Source: an uncultured Acetobacteraceae bacterium
GTDB lineage: Bacteria > Pseudomonadota > Alphaproteobacteria > Acetobacterales > Acetobacteraceae
Direction: 5' to 3'
DNA length: 23,304 nt
Assembly: GCA_903839965.1 (NCBI GenBank)
Contig: CAIMEK010000964.1
Coordinates: 1 to 23,304, forward strand
Part shown: positions 9,219 to 17,021 of the stretch, piece after piece
Layout: every line of letters begins with the position of its first letter
How positions within the stretch are numbered: the stretch's first letter is position 1
Program-made: the position numbers and the translations under genes
The notes under the pieces: generated by a model
Told to the model about the DNA's origin: nothing
Databases searched by the model: none
The model's input: only the letters and a program-made list of their open reading frames with translations

Positions 9219-10589
9219 ATGCCCTATCACCATGATCTAGCCGGTACCCGATACGCCTTCCCGGACCTGAAGACGCTGCTCGCCCGCGCTACCCCACACC
9301 GCTCGGGCGATGTGCTGGCCGGCGTCGCAGCCACCTCGGCCAGCGAACGTGTGGCCGCACAGATGGCATTGGCCGAGCTGCCCCTGCGCACACTGTTGGA
9401 TGAGCCGATCATCCCCTATGAGGACGATGACGTCACCCGGCTAATTCTCGATCACCACGACCATGCCGCCTTCGCTCCCATCGCCCACCTCACCGTGGGC
9501 GGGTTCCGCGATTTCCTGCTGGGCGAGGCTTCCCCGGAGATCCTGGCGGGCCTGCGCCCCGGCCTCACGCCCGAAGTGACGGCCGCAGTGAGCAAGATTA
9601 TGCGGCTGCAGGATTTGGTCGCAGTGGCCGCGAAGTGCCGCGTTACCTCGGCGTTCCGCAACACCATCGGCCTACCCGGGCGGCTCTCGGTGCGGCTGCA
9701 ACCGAACCACCCGATCGACGACCCGCATGGGGTGGCTGCGTCCACCCTCGACGGGCTGTTGCTCGGCGCGGGCGATGCGGTAATCGGGGTCAACCCGGCC
9801 ACCGACAGCGTCGCCTCCACCATCACCCTGCTGCACATGCTCGACGCGGTGCGCGACCGTTACGCCATCCCCACCCAGATCTGCGTGCTGGCCCATGTGA
9901 CCACCTCTCTGCGTTGCATCGAGCTCGGCGCGCCGGTGGACCTGGTGTTCCAGTCGATCGGCGGCACCGAAGCCACCAACCGCTCCTTCGGCATCACGCT
10001 CGCGCTGCTAGCCGAAGTGCGGGAAGCAGCGTTGGCGTTGCGGCGCGGCACGGTCGGGCAGAACGTGATGTATTTCGAGACCGGCCAGGGTAGCGCCCTC
10101 TCCGCCGACGCGCATCACGGGGTTGACCAGCAGACGATCGAAGCGCGCGCCTATGCGGTGGCGCGCACCTTCTCGCCGCTGCTTGTCAACACGGTCGTCG
10201 GTTTCATCGGCCCGGAATATCTGTACGACGGGAAGCAGATTATCCGGGCCGGGCTGGAAGACCACTTCTGCGGCAAGCTGCTCGGCCTGCCGATGGGCGT
10301 TGACGTCTGCTACACCAACCATGCCGAGGCCGATCAGGACGACATGGATGTGCTGCTGACACTGCTGGGCGTCGCTGGTGTCACGTACGTTATGGGCGTG
10401 CCCGGGGCGGATGACGTGATGCTGTCGTATCAGAGTACCTCGTTCCACGACGCGCTTTATCTGCGGGGCGCGCTCGGTTTGCGGCCTGCGCCGGAATTCG
10501 AGGCATGGCTTGACCGGATGGGAATCGCCGCGGTGACGCCGGAACGCATCCCGGCGAAATTGGCGCCCGGACTGGTGGGGTTGGCGTGA
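9219..10589 (+). CDS. eutB: Ethanolamine ammonia-lyase large subunit
   Basis: EutB is the catalytic alpha subunit of the adenosylcobalamin-dependent enzyme that converts ethanolamine to acetaldehyde and ammonia. It has 456 residues, the normal length. Visible active-site elements include RLQ in SVRLQPNHPIDD (Arg159, Gln161), Asn192 in GVNPATDS, Glu287 in FETGQGSALSADAHHG and Asp362 in MGVDVCYTNHAEADQDDMD. These correspond to the substrate- and cofactor-binding residues known from the E. coli enzyme. The start ATG 9219 has GGGGA a few bases upstream. The stop overlaps the GTG start of eutC. The 279-base upstream gap, shared with the divergent membrane protein, must hold the promoter, but no convincing -35/-10 pair stands out. 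No eutA reactivase or shell genes are visible. Confidence 0.97.
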   Translation: MPYHHDLAGTRYAFPDLKTLLARATPHRSGDVLAGVAATSASERVAAQMALAELPLRTLLDEPIIPYEDDDVTRLILDHHDHAAFAPIAHLTVGGFRDFLLGEASPEILAGLRPGLTPEVTAAVSKIMRLQDLVAVAAKCRVTSAFRNTIGLPGRLSVRLQPNHPIDDPHGVAASTLDGLLLGAGDAVIGVNPATDSVASTITLLHMLDAVRDRYAIPTQICVLAHVTTSLRCIELGAPVDLVFQSIGGTEATNRSFGITLALLAEVREAALALRRGTVGQNVMYFETGQGSALSADAHHGVDQQTIEARAYAVARTFSPLLVNTVVGFIGPEYLYDGKQIIRAGLEDHFCGKLLGLPMGVDVCYTNHAEADQDDMDVLLTLLGVAGVTYVMGVPGADDVMLSYQSTSFHDALYLRGALGLRPAPEFEAWLDRMGIAAVTPERIPAKLAPGLVGLA

Positions 10590-11329
10590 CCGCCCCAGTG
10601 TTTTGGCGCGACCTCCGCCGGTTTACTCCGGCACGGGTAGCATTGGGACGGGTCGGCAACGGGTTACCCACCGACGCATACTTGGCGTTTCAGGCTGCCC
10701 AGGCAGCCGCCCGGGACGCCGTGTATGCCACCTTCGATATTCCTGCTCTCCAGGGTGCCCTGCAGGAAGCCGGCCTTGTGGCCAGCGTAGTGCACAGCGC
10801 CTGCCCAGACCGGCTCACGTTCTTGCTTCGCCCCGATCTCGGCCGTCGCCTGCGCGACCCTGCCGGACTACCGCTGGCCCCGGGCTGCCTCGCCATCTTG
10901 CTGTGCGACGGGTTGTCGCCCACTGCCGTGCAACGCCACGCCCCACCGCTGCTCGCCTGCATGGTCGGACGGCTGGAGCGTATGGGACCGGTCCTTATTG
11001 CCGCACAGGGACGGGTCGCTCTGGGCGACGACGTAGGAAGAGCGGTCGGCGCCGAAGCGGTGTTGGTGCTGATCGGCGAGCGGCCCGGCCTGACAGCGCC
11101 GGACAGCCTCGGCGCCTATCTTACCTGGCAGCCGCGGAACGGCCGTACCGACGCCGAGCGCAACTGCGTGTCCAACATACGGCCCGACGGGCTGCCGCCC
11201 GCGGCGGCAGCGGACAAGTTGCTATGGCTTATAGCGCGCATGCGCGAACTGCGGTTGAGCGGCGTCGGGCTGAAGGATGACCGGCCTGCCCAGGGTCAGG
11301 ACAGGTCGATCCCGGTCATCAGCACTTAG
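10586..11329 (+). CDS. eutC: Ethanolamine ammonia-lyase small subunit
   Basis: EutC is the small subunit that helps bind adenosylcobalamin in the EutBC complex. It has 247 residues, somewhat shorter than the 295-residue E. coli protein, as is common in proteobacteria without eut microcompartments. Family features are visible: GRVGNGLPTDAYLAFQAAQA near the N-terminus, SACPDRLTFLLRPDLGRRL, LIGERPGLTAPDSLGAYLTW, and SNIRPDGLPPAAAADKLLWL near the C-terminus. The GTG start at 10586 overlaps the eutB stop by four bases (GTGA), which implies translational coupling. After the usual LKD ending there is an extra tail of about 16 residues (QGQDRSIPVIST at the end), and the DNA beyond is an insertion-sequence remnant, so the tail may come from a rearranged 3' end. 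Confidence 0.95.
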   Translation: MTAPVFWRDLRRFTPARVALGRVGNGLPTDAYLAFQAAQAAARDAVYATFDIPALQGALQEAGLVASVVHSACPDRLTFLLRPDLGRRLRDPAGLPLAPGCLAILLCDGLSPTAVQRHAPPLLACMVGRLERMGPVLIAAQGRVALGDDVGRAVGAEAVLVLIGERPGLTAPDSLGAYLTWQPRNGRTDAERNCVSNIRPDGLPPAAAADKLLWLIARMRELRLSGVGLKDDRPAQGQDRSIPVIST

Positions 11330-11643
11330 CCTACCCACGGATCCGTCGCCTCTACCTCGACACACTGGAACAAATCCTCCCAGATCAAACGAAGGACCAT
11401 GATTTACGAGGATTGCTTCCAGCGCCCGAACAGGGCTCGGACTCACAACTCTTCTTCATTCATTTGGGCCTGCCGATGCCCGGCGTCGAGATCGACAAGC
11501 TTCGGGTGGACTTCAGCGCGATCTCCCTCTGTACCGGGGCCTATCTGGTGGAAGCTCTGCGGGCCGGCGTCGAGCCCGAAACACGCGGACAGGTCGAGGC
11601 GGCTACGCGCAGACTGTCAGTTGGGCCGTGCCGCTGCAGCGCA

Positions 11644-11862
11644 GAAGACAAACTATTCGCATGGATCGCCGATGCCAGCACAGGATTGCTGGCGTTCTTC
11701 GCGCGCGGCATGGCCGCCGTTCGCACCGCTGTGGCTGCCGCCATTTGCGACCCCTGGTCCAACGGCCAGAGGGAGGGTCAGATTACCAAACTCAAGCTGC
11801 TCCGCCGCCGGTTGTACGGCCGCGGCAACCTCGACCTTCTGCGTGCGCTGCTCGGGGCAGCC
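11644..11862 (+). pseudogene. ISL3-family transposase C-terminal remnant
   Basis: Within an open frame 11413-11934 the segment DPWSNGQREGQITKLKLLRR followed by RLYGRGNLDLLRALLG matches the highly conserved end of ISL3 transposases (WSNGQ-x-EGQI-x-x-LK-x-x-K/R-R-x-MYGRA-x-LDLL), including the catalytic Glu of the DDE triad. Upstream, SAEDKLFAWIADASTGLLAF is also consistent with the family. The first 75 or so codons of the open frame do not match an ISL3 N-terminus, and the zinc-finger and first Asp regions are missing. It lies between eutC and the TRAP genes and marks an insertion/deletion event. The rest of 11330-11930 shows nothing else I recognise. Confidence 0.8.
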
Positions 11863-11930
11863 AACTTCGCCATGCACGAAATCCGAGTGACGGCCCAAAG
11901 CTGGCCCCCGGGGGGTCGTGCGCGGAACGC

Positions 11931-11998
11931 ATGAGGGATTTCTATGAACGCAGATCAGCTTTTTGCATTAGACGCCGGTGAAGCGAGGTCCTGATAAT
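11931..11998 (+). promoter_or_regulatory. Promoter/operator region of dctQM, copy A of a shared module
   Basis: A block from ATGAGGGATTTCTATG (starting 11931) to CTTTTTGCATTAG is repeated upstream of the creatininase gene with 34 of 41 positions identical by eye. Immediately after it lie TAGACG (11969-11974) and GATAAT (11993-11998), separated by 18 bases; the other copy has the same -10 at the equivalent distance. The -10 is 64 bases before the chosen dctQM start. The conserved block ends about where an activator site adjoining a -35 box would lie. Confidence 0.6.
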
Positions 11999-12061
11999 CG
12001 TAGCGCGGCGCGAGGAAGGCGGTATGCTGGCCGAAAAGCACGTCGGTGCATTGGACGTATG

Positions 12062-13942
12062 ATGTCTGAAACGAAAACCCCTACCGGTGGCGCGGTCGCT
12101 GGGACCACCGCCCACGCCGCCGTACGGTGGCTGACCACGGTCGATCATTGGCTGGGCACCGCCATCGAGTGGACGGTATCGTTTCTTGTCGTGGCCGAGG
12201 TCGTGATTCTGCTGACCGGCGTGGTGGCCCGCTATGTCTTCGCCGCGCCGCTCGTGTGGTCGGACGAACTCGCCTCGCTGCTGTTCATGTGGCTGGCCAT
12301 GCTGGGGGCGGTGATTGCCTTCCGCCGCGGCGAGCACATGCGCATGACCTTCTTCGTCAAGAAGGCCAGCCCGGCGACCCAAGCCCTCATGAACACCTTC
12401 GCGGCAGCGGCCGCGCTCCTCTTCCTGCTCTTCGTTTTCATGCCCGCGGTCGAGCACGCCTGGAGCGATCGCCAGATCATCACGCCCGGGCTGGGCATCC
12501 GGGGGGTCTGGCGGACGAGCGCCATCCCGTTCTGTTTTGCCCTGATGATCCTGAGCGGTCTGGTCGGCCTGGCCCGGCACGCCACCCGTACCACCTTCCT
12601 CGCCTCGCTCGCTATTCTCGCCGTCCTCGTCGGCGCCATCATCCTCTGCAGCCCGCTGCTCCCCGATCTCGGCATGGCCAATCTGGTGCTGTTCTTCGTC
12701 GTGATCACAGCCGTTGGGGTGTTCTCCGGAGTGCCCATCGGCTTTGCCTTCGGGCTGGCCACGCTGGGCTACATCTCCTTCGCGACCTTCCTGCCATCAA
12801 CAGTCATCGTCAGCCGCATGCAAGAGGGGATGACCCAACTCATCCTGCTTGCCGTGCCGCTGTTCGTGTTTCTCGGTTTCCTGATGGAGGAGACCGGCAT
12901 GGCCAAGGCCATGGTGCAGTTCCTGATCGCGCTCCTGGGCCGGGTGCGCGGCGGGCTCTCATACGTGCTGATCGGCGCCATGTACCTGGTGTCCGGCATC
13001 TCCGGGGCGAAGGCGGCGGATATGGCGGCGGTGGCCCCGATCCTGTTCCCCGAGATGAAGAAGCGCGGCGCCGAGCCGGGCGAGTTGGTGGCGCTGCTGG
13101 CCGCCACCGGGGCGCAGACGGAAACCGTCCCGCCGAGCCTGTGGCTGATCACCATCGGCTCGGTGACCGGCGTTTCGATCCGGGCCCTGTTCACCGGCGG
13201 GCTCCTGCCCAGCGCCTTGCTGGCCGTCTCGCTGTGCTGCCTCGTTTGGCGGCGCTACCGCCACGACGACGTGAGCCAGGCGCAGCGCTTCACCCTGGGT
13301 GGCATAGGCAAGGCCTTCGTCTACGCCTTCCCGGCCCTCCTGCTGCCCTTCCTCATCCGCTCCGCGGTGGTCGGCGGCGTCACCACCGCCACCGAGGTCT
13401 GTACCGTCGGCATCGCCTATTGCGCCGTCCTCGGGCTGATCTATCGCCAGTTCCGCTGGCGTACCCTGATCCCCATGCTGGTGCAGAGCGCCTCCCTGTC
13501 CGGAGCGATTCTGTTCATCATCGGTGCGGCCACGGCGATGGCCTGGTCGCTGACCCAATCGGGCTTCTCCAACACCCTGGCCGACATGATGACCAGCCTG
13601 CCGGGCGGCCGCGCCACCTTCCTCGCGGTGTCGGTGGTGGCCTTCGTGATCCTCGGCAGCGTGCTCGAGGGCATACCGGCGATGGTGCTGTTCGCACCGC
13701 TCCTCTTCCCCATCGCCGACCAGCTCGGGGTACACGAGGTGCACTACGCCATCGTCGTCATCCTCGCCATGGGCATAGGCCTGTTCACGCCGCCGTTCGG
13801 GGTCGGCTACTACATGACCTGCGCCATCGGCCAGGTTAATCCGGACGAGGGCATGAAGCCGATCTGGGGCTACATGCTGGCGCTCTTCATCGGGGTTGTC
13901 ATCATTGCCGCCATCCCATGGTTCTCCATAGGCTTCCTGTGA
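12062..13942 (+). CDS. TRAP transporter fused small and large permease subunits (DctQM)
   Basis: This is the membrane part of a tripartite ATP-independent periplasmic transporter, which moves carboxylates and related solutes with a sodium gradient. It has about 626 residues. The N-terminal part (to about residue 180) is a four-helix DctQ domain with the typical VVARYVFAAPLVWSDELASL and WLAMLGAVIAFRRGEHMRM. The rest is a twelve-helix DctM domain: FFVVITAVGVFSGVPIGFAFG, PLFVFLGFLMEETGMA, GISGAKAADMAAVAPILFPE and GIGLFTPPFGVGYYMTCAIG. ATG 12059 and 12062 are adjacent alternatives, and the RBS is weak (TTGGA). The Q-M fusion is a known variant. The cognate dctP is not directly downstream: only its stub remains at 14152, and an intact dctP lies at 17022. 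Confidence 0.93.
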   Translation: MSETKTPTGGAVAGTTAHAAVRWLTTVDHWLGTAIEWTVSFLVVAEVVILLTGVVARYVFAAPLVWSDELASLLFMWLAMLGAVIAFRRGEHMRMTFFVKKASPATQALMNTFAAAAALLFLLFVFMPAVEHAWSDRQIITPGLGIRGVWRTSAIPFCFALMILSGLVGLARHATRTTFLASLAILAVLVGAIILCSPLLPDLGMANLVLFFVVITAVGVFSGVPIGFAFGLATLGYISFATFLPSTVIVSRMQEGMTQLILLAVPLFVFLGFLMEETGMAKAMVQFLIALLGRVRGGLSYVLIGAMYLVSGISGAKAADMAAVAPILFPEMKKRGAEPGELVALLAATGAQTETVPPSLWLITIGSVTGVSIRALFTGGLLPSALLAVSLCCLVWRRYRHDDVSQAQRFTLGGIGKAFVYAFPALLLPFLIRSAVVGGVTTATEVCTVGIAYCAVLGLIYRQFRWRTLIPMLVQSASLSGAILFIIGAATAMAWSLTQSGFSNTLADMMTSLPGGRATFLAVSVVAFVILGSVLEGIPAMVLFAPLLFPIADQLGVHEVHYAIVVILAMGIGLFTPPFGVGYYMTCAIGQVNPDEGMKPIWGYMLALFIGVVIIAAIPWFSIGFL

Positions 13943-14151
13943 GCGCTCGGCGGCTGCCGGGTTGGGCAGCGCGTCGCGCCCGGCCTTGCCGCGGGCGCCG
14001 CAATGGAATGAACGGAGGGGCCGCCGCGACAATCCATCGCATGAGGTGACGACGATGACAGCAATTTCAGAGGTGTGCCGGTCCCGGTGCTGAACTCCTG
14101 CAAGGCGGAACTTAAGGTCTACCTCTACTACACCCCGTCGCAGATCATGCC

Positions 14152-14335
14152 CTGTTCAGCGAGGTCTTGAAGAACTCGACCTTCTACCGCGACGCCGAAG
14201 CGACGCTGGGCGACGAAGCCTGGACATTGCTTGAGAAGCAGTCGGCGCCCTCAGCTCGTGATGGCCACCGGGCGTCGGTCGCGGTTTCCGGCCGGCGCCC
14301 GCCCGTCGCAGGACGGGCGCCGGCTGGTTGTTAGA
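14152..14335 (+). pseudogene. C-terminal stub of a second TRAP solute-binding protein gene (dctP remnant)
   Basis: The plus frame from 14152 reads LFSEVLKNSTFYRDAEATLG followed by DEAWTLLEKQ, nearly identical to the last residues of the intact DctP encoded at 17022-18068 (REALKNSTFYRDARVTLGEE, GWALLEKQ). Homology ends at about 14241, and the frame runs on to a TAG at 14333-14335. The rest of the protein is absent between 13943 and 14151, where I recognise only short low-similarity sequence. It lies in the position expected for dctP directly after dctQM, so the original dctP was deleted. Confidence 0.85.
14291..14324. terminator. GC-rich inverted repeat between convergent dctQM/dctP remnant and the rraA-like gene
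   Basis: GCCGGCGCCCG (14291-14301) and CGGGCGCCGGC (14314-14324) form an 11-bp perfect stem with a 12-base loop. It lies 7 bases beyond the rraA-like stop codon on the minus strand. There is no T-tract, so it could be a factor-dependent or attenuating hairpin rather than a classical terminator. Confidence 0.45.
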
Positions 14336-15008
14336 TCTTCAACGTTCCCTGCCGCTTGCCTTCGACCATGGCCGTGGCGCCGCTGATGTCGGGCAGCTTC
14401 TCGCCCTTGCGCAGCCGCTCCAGGAGCACGAGCTCCGCCACCTGCATGGCGATGGCCCGTTCGGCGATGGCTCGCGCCTCGCTCGGACGCAGCACCACCA
14501 CGCCGCTTTCGTCGCACAGCACGGCATCGCCCGGCAGCACGGTCTGGCCACCGACGCTCACCGGCACGTTGAACTGGCCTTCTAGGTTGAGCAGTTTGGT
14601 GGTGATCGGCGATGGCCCGCGGCACCATACGGGCATGTCGACCTTGGCGATTTCGCCGAAGTCGGTGGCCACGCCGTCGATCACCCCGGCCTTGACCCCG
14701 TTCAGTTTCATGATGTTGGTGATGACACCGCCCCAGCAGGCGTGGCGGACGTCGCCGCAGCGATCGATCACCACGATGTCGCCGGGCCGGACGAACTGGG
14801 TAATGTAGTGCAACAGAGTCGAGTCGGCATGGGGCACCCGTACGGTCACCGCCGTGCCGGCCACCCGCTTGTTGGGCAGCACGGCGCGGACGGCAGGATC
14901 GACGAAGCCCGAATGTAGCACGTGGCCGATGGTGGCTACCTCGACCCGTTCAAGGAGGGTGACCAGCTCCGGCGTGATCTGGCGCGGCATAGCTTCTAGC
15001 GTGTACAT
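14331..15008 (-). CDS. RraA-family protein (HMG/CHA aldolase or demethylmenaquinone methyltransferase-like fold)
   Basis: A protein of 225 residues from ATG 15008, where GGAGG lies six bases upstream; ATG 15011 is adjacent. Family features are VATIGHVLHSGF near the N-terminus, VRPGDIVVIDRCGDVRHACWG and GGVITNIMKLNGVKAGVIDG in the centre, and VLPGDAVLCDESGVVVLRP in the C-terminal half. Related proteins are metal-dependent aldolases or oxaloacetate decarboxylases, or the RNase E inhibitor RraA. In this protein the usual DG-x-x-RD signature reads DGVATD (about residues 111-116), so the conserved arginine is threonine, and a canonical aldolase activity is doubtful. It starts 13 bases after the nit1 stop and is clearly in the same operon, which points to a step in the same catabolic pathway. 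Confidence 0.85.
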   Translation of the reverse strand: MYTLEAMPRQITPELVTLLERVEVATIGHVLHSGFVDPAVRAVLPNKRVAGTAVTVRVPHADSTLLHYITQFVRPGDIVVIDRCGDVRHACWGGVITNIMKLNGVKAGVIDGVATDFGEIAKVDMPVWCRGPSPITTKLLNLEGQFNVPVSVGGQTVLPGDAVLCDESGVVVLRPSEARAIAERAIAMQVAELVLLERLRKGEKLPDISGATAMVEGKRQGTLKI

Positions 15009-15021
15009 CATCAGCCTCCCG

Positions 15022-15828
15022 TCATCCCAGGACGTGGTGATTGTGCACCGGGATGCTGCGGCGCACTTTCTCGAGATAGGGCATGTCGAGCCGCGCCTGC
15101 ACCGTGCTGATGCCGTCCCGGCACTGGGCGATGACCGCCCCCCAGGGATTGACCACCATCGAATGCCCCCAGCACCAGTTCTTGCCGTCGTCGTGCGACA
15201 TGGTCTGGCCGATCGCCGCGAAATAGGTCTGCGTCTCGATGGCCCGGGCGCGCACTAGGACTTCCCAGTGATCCTTGCCGGTCATCAGCTCGAAGGCGGT
15301 CGGCAGCACGATGATCTGCGCGCCCTTGTCGCGCAGCGCGCGGAACAGTTCGGGGAAGCGGAGATCGTAGCAGATGGCGCAGCCCACAGTGACGTCGCCG
15401 ACCTTGTAAGTCACGACCTCGCGGCCGCCGCTCACATTGTCCGATTCCTTGTAGTAGACCTCGCCGGGGATATCGACGTCGAACAGGTGCATCTTGCGGT
15501 AGCGGGCGATCTCCTGGCCAGCCGGATCGAAAACCACCGTAGTGTTGTAGTAACGGTCGCCGTCCCGCTCGACCATGCTGCCCGAATGTAGGGTGATGCC
15601 CAGTTTCCGGGCCAGGGCGGAGAGGGTCTTGTAGGTCTCGCCGTCGGGGAAGAACTCGCCGCTGGACCGCATCGCCGAACCTGGCGCCTTGAGGAAGGCG
15701 AAATACTCGGGGAGGATGATCAGATCGGGGCGATCATTCGCCACTACGTCTTCGATCAGCCCGACTGCTTGAGAAATATTCGCCTCTTTGTTTCCCTGAG
15801 CATTCATCTGGACCAACGATATTTTCAT
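15022..15828 (-). CDS. Carbon-nitrogen hydrolase (nitrilase superfamily, Nit1/Nit2-like amidase), copy 1
   Basis: A cytoplasmic amidase of 268 residues in the nitrilase superfamily, hydrolysing a carbon-nitrogen bond through a cysteine thioester. The catalytic triad is visible: Glu41 in ILPEYF, Lys112 in RYRKMHLFD and Cys153 in ICYDLRFPE, within the family contexts GDVTVGCAICYDLRFPELFR and RARAIETQTYFAAIGQ. These contexts resemble Nit1/Nit2 and omega-amidase types rather than true nitrilases. The protein is about 84% identical (hand alignment) and identical in length to the gene product at 20308-21114. It is the first gene of a leftward nit1-rraA-like operon and diverges from the creatininase gene. 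The promoter region shares an AT-rich block with that of copy 2. The natural amide substrate is unknown. Confidence 0.93.
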   Translation of the reverse strand: MKISLVQMNAQGNKEANISQAVGLIEDVVANDRPDLIILPEYFAFLKAPGSAMRSSGEFFPDGETYKTLSALARKLGITLHSGSMVERDGDRYYNTTVVFDPAGQEIARYRKMHLFDVDIPGEVYYKESDNVSGGREVVTYKVGDVTVGCAICYDLRFPELFRALRDKGAQIIVLPTAFELMTGKDHWEVLVRARAIETQTYFAAIGQTMSHDDGKNWCWGHSMVVNPWGAVIAQCRDGISTVQARLDMPYLEKVRRSIPVHNHHVLG

Positions 15829-15885
15829 GTTGTCCCTCTAACACCGCTGAGAGTGGAAACAGAACACCAAATCAATATTCTATGC

Positions 15886-15914
15886 AATCTAGTATTGTTG
15901 ATAACGCGCGACAA
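15886..15914 (-). promoter_or_regulatory. Promoter region of nit1, shared AT-rich block
   Basis: Read on the minus strand, TTGTCG (15914-15909) and TAGATT (15891-15886) are separated by 17 bases, about 57 bases before the nit1 start. The surroundings (ATAAAAATTTTTTGTCG upstream; TTAT-x-AA-x-AATACT inside the spacer; ATTG at the end) recur upstream of nit2. This is the most AT-rich spot in the neighbourhood. Confidence 0.55.
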
Positions 15915-16011
15915 AAAATTTTTATGGCGGGGACGCCGTACTCCGTGCCGCCGGCCAGCGCGGGTAAGGGGCGACACCCTTCGCCCGGCCGCCGCGCGCG
16001 GTGCGCCGGGT

Positions 16012-16078
16012 ATGAGGGACTTCTATGGAAGCGGATCATCTTTTTGAATTGGCGGCAATTGAGCCAAGCCGGGATAAT
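16012..16078 (+). promoter_or_regulatory. Promoter/operator region of the creatininase-dctP operon, copy B of the shared module
   Basis: The block beginning ATGAGGGACTTCTATG (16012) and ending CTTTTTGAATTGG matches that upstream of dctQM. It is followed by TTGGCG (16049-16054), an 18-base spacer and GATAAT (16073-16078), which is 82 bases before the creatininase start. The distance from the block start to the -10 is 61 bases here and 62 in copy A. Confidence 0.6.
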
Positions 16079-16160
16079 TGCGCGGTGATAAAGCGTTGGG
16101 TGGACCAGCCGGTGCGCCGCGCCTTTAAGGCATGCCTTCAGCAATCGACGGAGAGCGTCC

Positions 16161-16985
16161 ATGAGCAGCGAGAGCGAAACAAAGGTACGGATGGCGGAAC
16201 TCACGGGAACCGAGGCTCGTGAGCAGCTTGCCCTGAAGCCGGTGATCCTGCTGCCGATGGGCAGCCATGAGGACCAGGGGCCGCATGCCCCGATGGGTGA
16301 CTTCCTGAGCGCCGAGCGCATGGCCGAGATCATCGCCCGGCGGGCGACCGCGCAGGGCGTGCGCTGCCTCGTCGCACCGGTCCTTCCCTTCGGCGGCGCC
16401 GATTACTTCGGCACCATGCCGGGCGGCATCGCCCTGTCGCAGCCGACCCTGTGCGCCGTGATCAAGGACATGCTGGCCTGTCTGCTGCGGCACGGCCTCG
16501 ACAGGCTGGTGGTGATCAACGGCCACGCCGGCAATGTCGCGGCGATCCATCAGATGACGCAGGACGTCTACCGCGAACGCGGCGTCCTCATTCCCAGCTT
16601 CTATCTGTGGCAAGTGGCCTACCGTGTGCTGCCCTCGCTGATCGGCGAGGACAAAGCCAAATGTGTCGCCGGGCACGGGGCCGATCCCCTGACCAGCGTC
16701 GCCTGGCATCTGTTCCCCGATCTCATGCGCCCCGATCTCGTTCCGCCACCGGCGGCGGTTCCCCGGGTGCTCGACCTCGAAATCTCCGGTTTCGGCACGT
16801 TTGCCTTCCAGGGCGTCGACATCCAGGTGCCGGTCGAGCTAAACGAAATCGCTCCGAACGGCGTCTTCCGTGCCGATCCCCGGCTGTCCTCGCCGGAAAC
16901 GGGGAAGATGCTTGTCGAGCGGCTGGGCGCCATCGGCGCCGATTTCGTGGCGCATTACGCCGCCCGTGCCGGCGCCGAAAAATAA
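16161..16985 (+). CDS. Creatininase-family amidohydrolase
   Basis: A protein of 274 residues in the creatininase/MftE superfamily, metal-dependent enzymes that open cyclic amides or cleave peptides and formamides. Visible motifs are LLPMGSHEDQGPHAPMGD (Glu37, His42, Asp47), VAPVLPFGGADYFGTMPGG and LVVINGHAGN (His122). The family consensus at the first motif is EQHGPH-x8-D with Glu and His as metal ligands; here it is EDQGPH, so the usual ligand His is Gln, and GHGADPLTS replaces the common HGGE-x-ETS. This marks a divergent subfamily whose reaction may differ. The start ATG 16161 has GGAGA about seven bases upstream. It is followed after 36 bases by dctP in the same operon, and its promoter is of the shared A/B type. 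Confidence 0.88.
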   Translation: MSSESETKVRMAELTGTEAREQLALKPVILLPMGSHEDQGPHAPMGDFLSAERMAEIIARRATAQGVRCLVAPVLPFGGADYFGTMPGGIALSQPTLCAVIKDMLACLLRHGLDRLVVINGHAGNVAAIHQMTQDVYRERGVLIPSFYLWQVAYRVLPSLIGEDKAKCVAGHGADPLTSVAWHLFPDLMRPDLVPPPAAVPRVLDLEISGFGTFAFQGVDIQVPVELNEIAPNGVFRADPRLSSPETGKMLVERLGAIGADFVAHYAARAGAEK

Positions 16986-17021
16986 CGACCGCTCAATGCC
17001 TTCGCCAACAAGGTGAAAACC

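Noticed and set aside
12127..14032. Long frames overlapping dctQM (plus 12127-13839, minus 12959-14032)
   Set aside because: Low-complexity Arg/His/Gly-rich translations without motifs, in shadow of an unmistakable TRAP permease.
16048..16063. Possible sigma-54 promoter upstream of the creatininase gene
   Set aside because: A GG and a GC are ten bases apart, but the -12 half lacks TTGC and the match is not kept in the paired copy near 11968; the GATAAT promoter is better supported.
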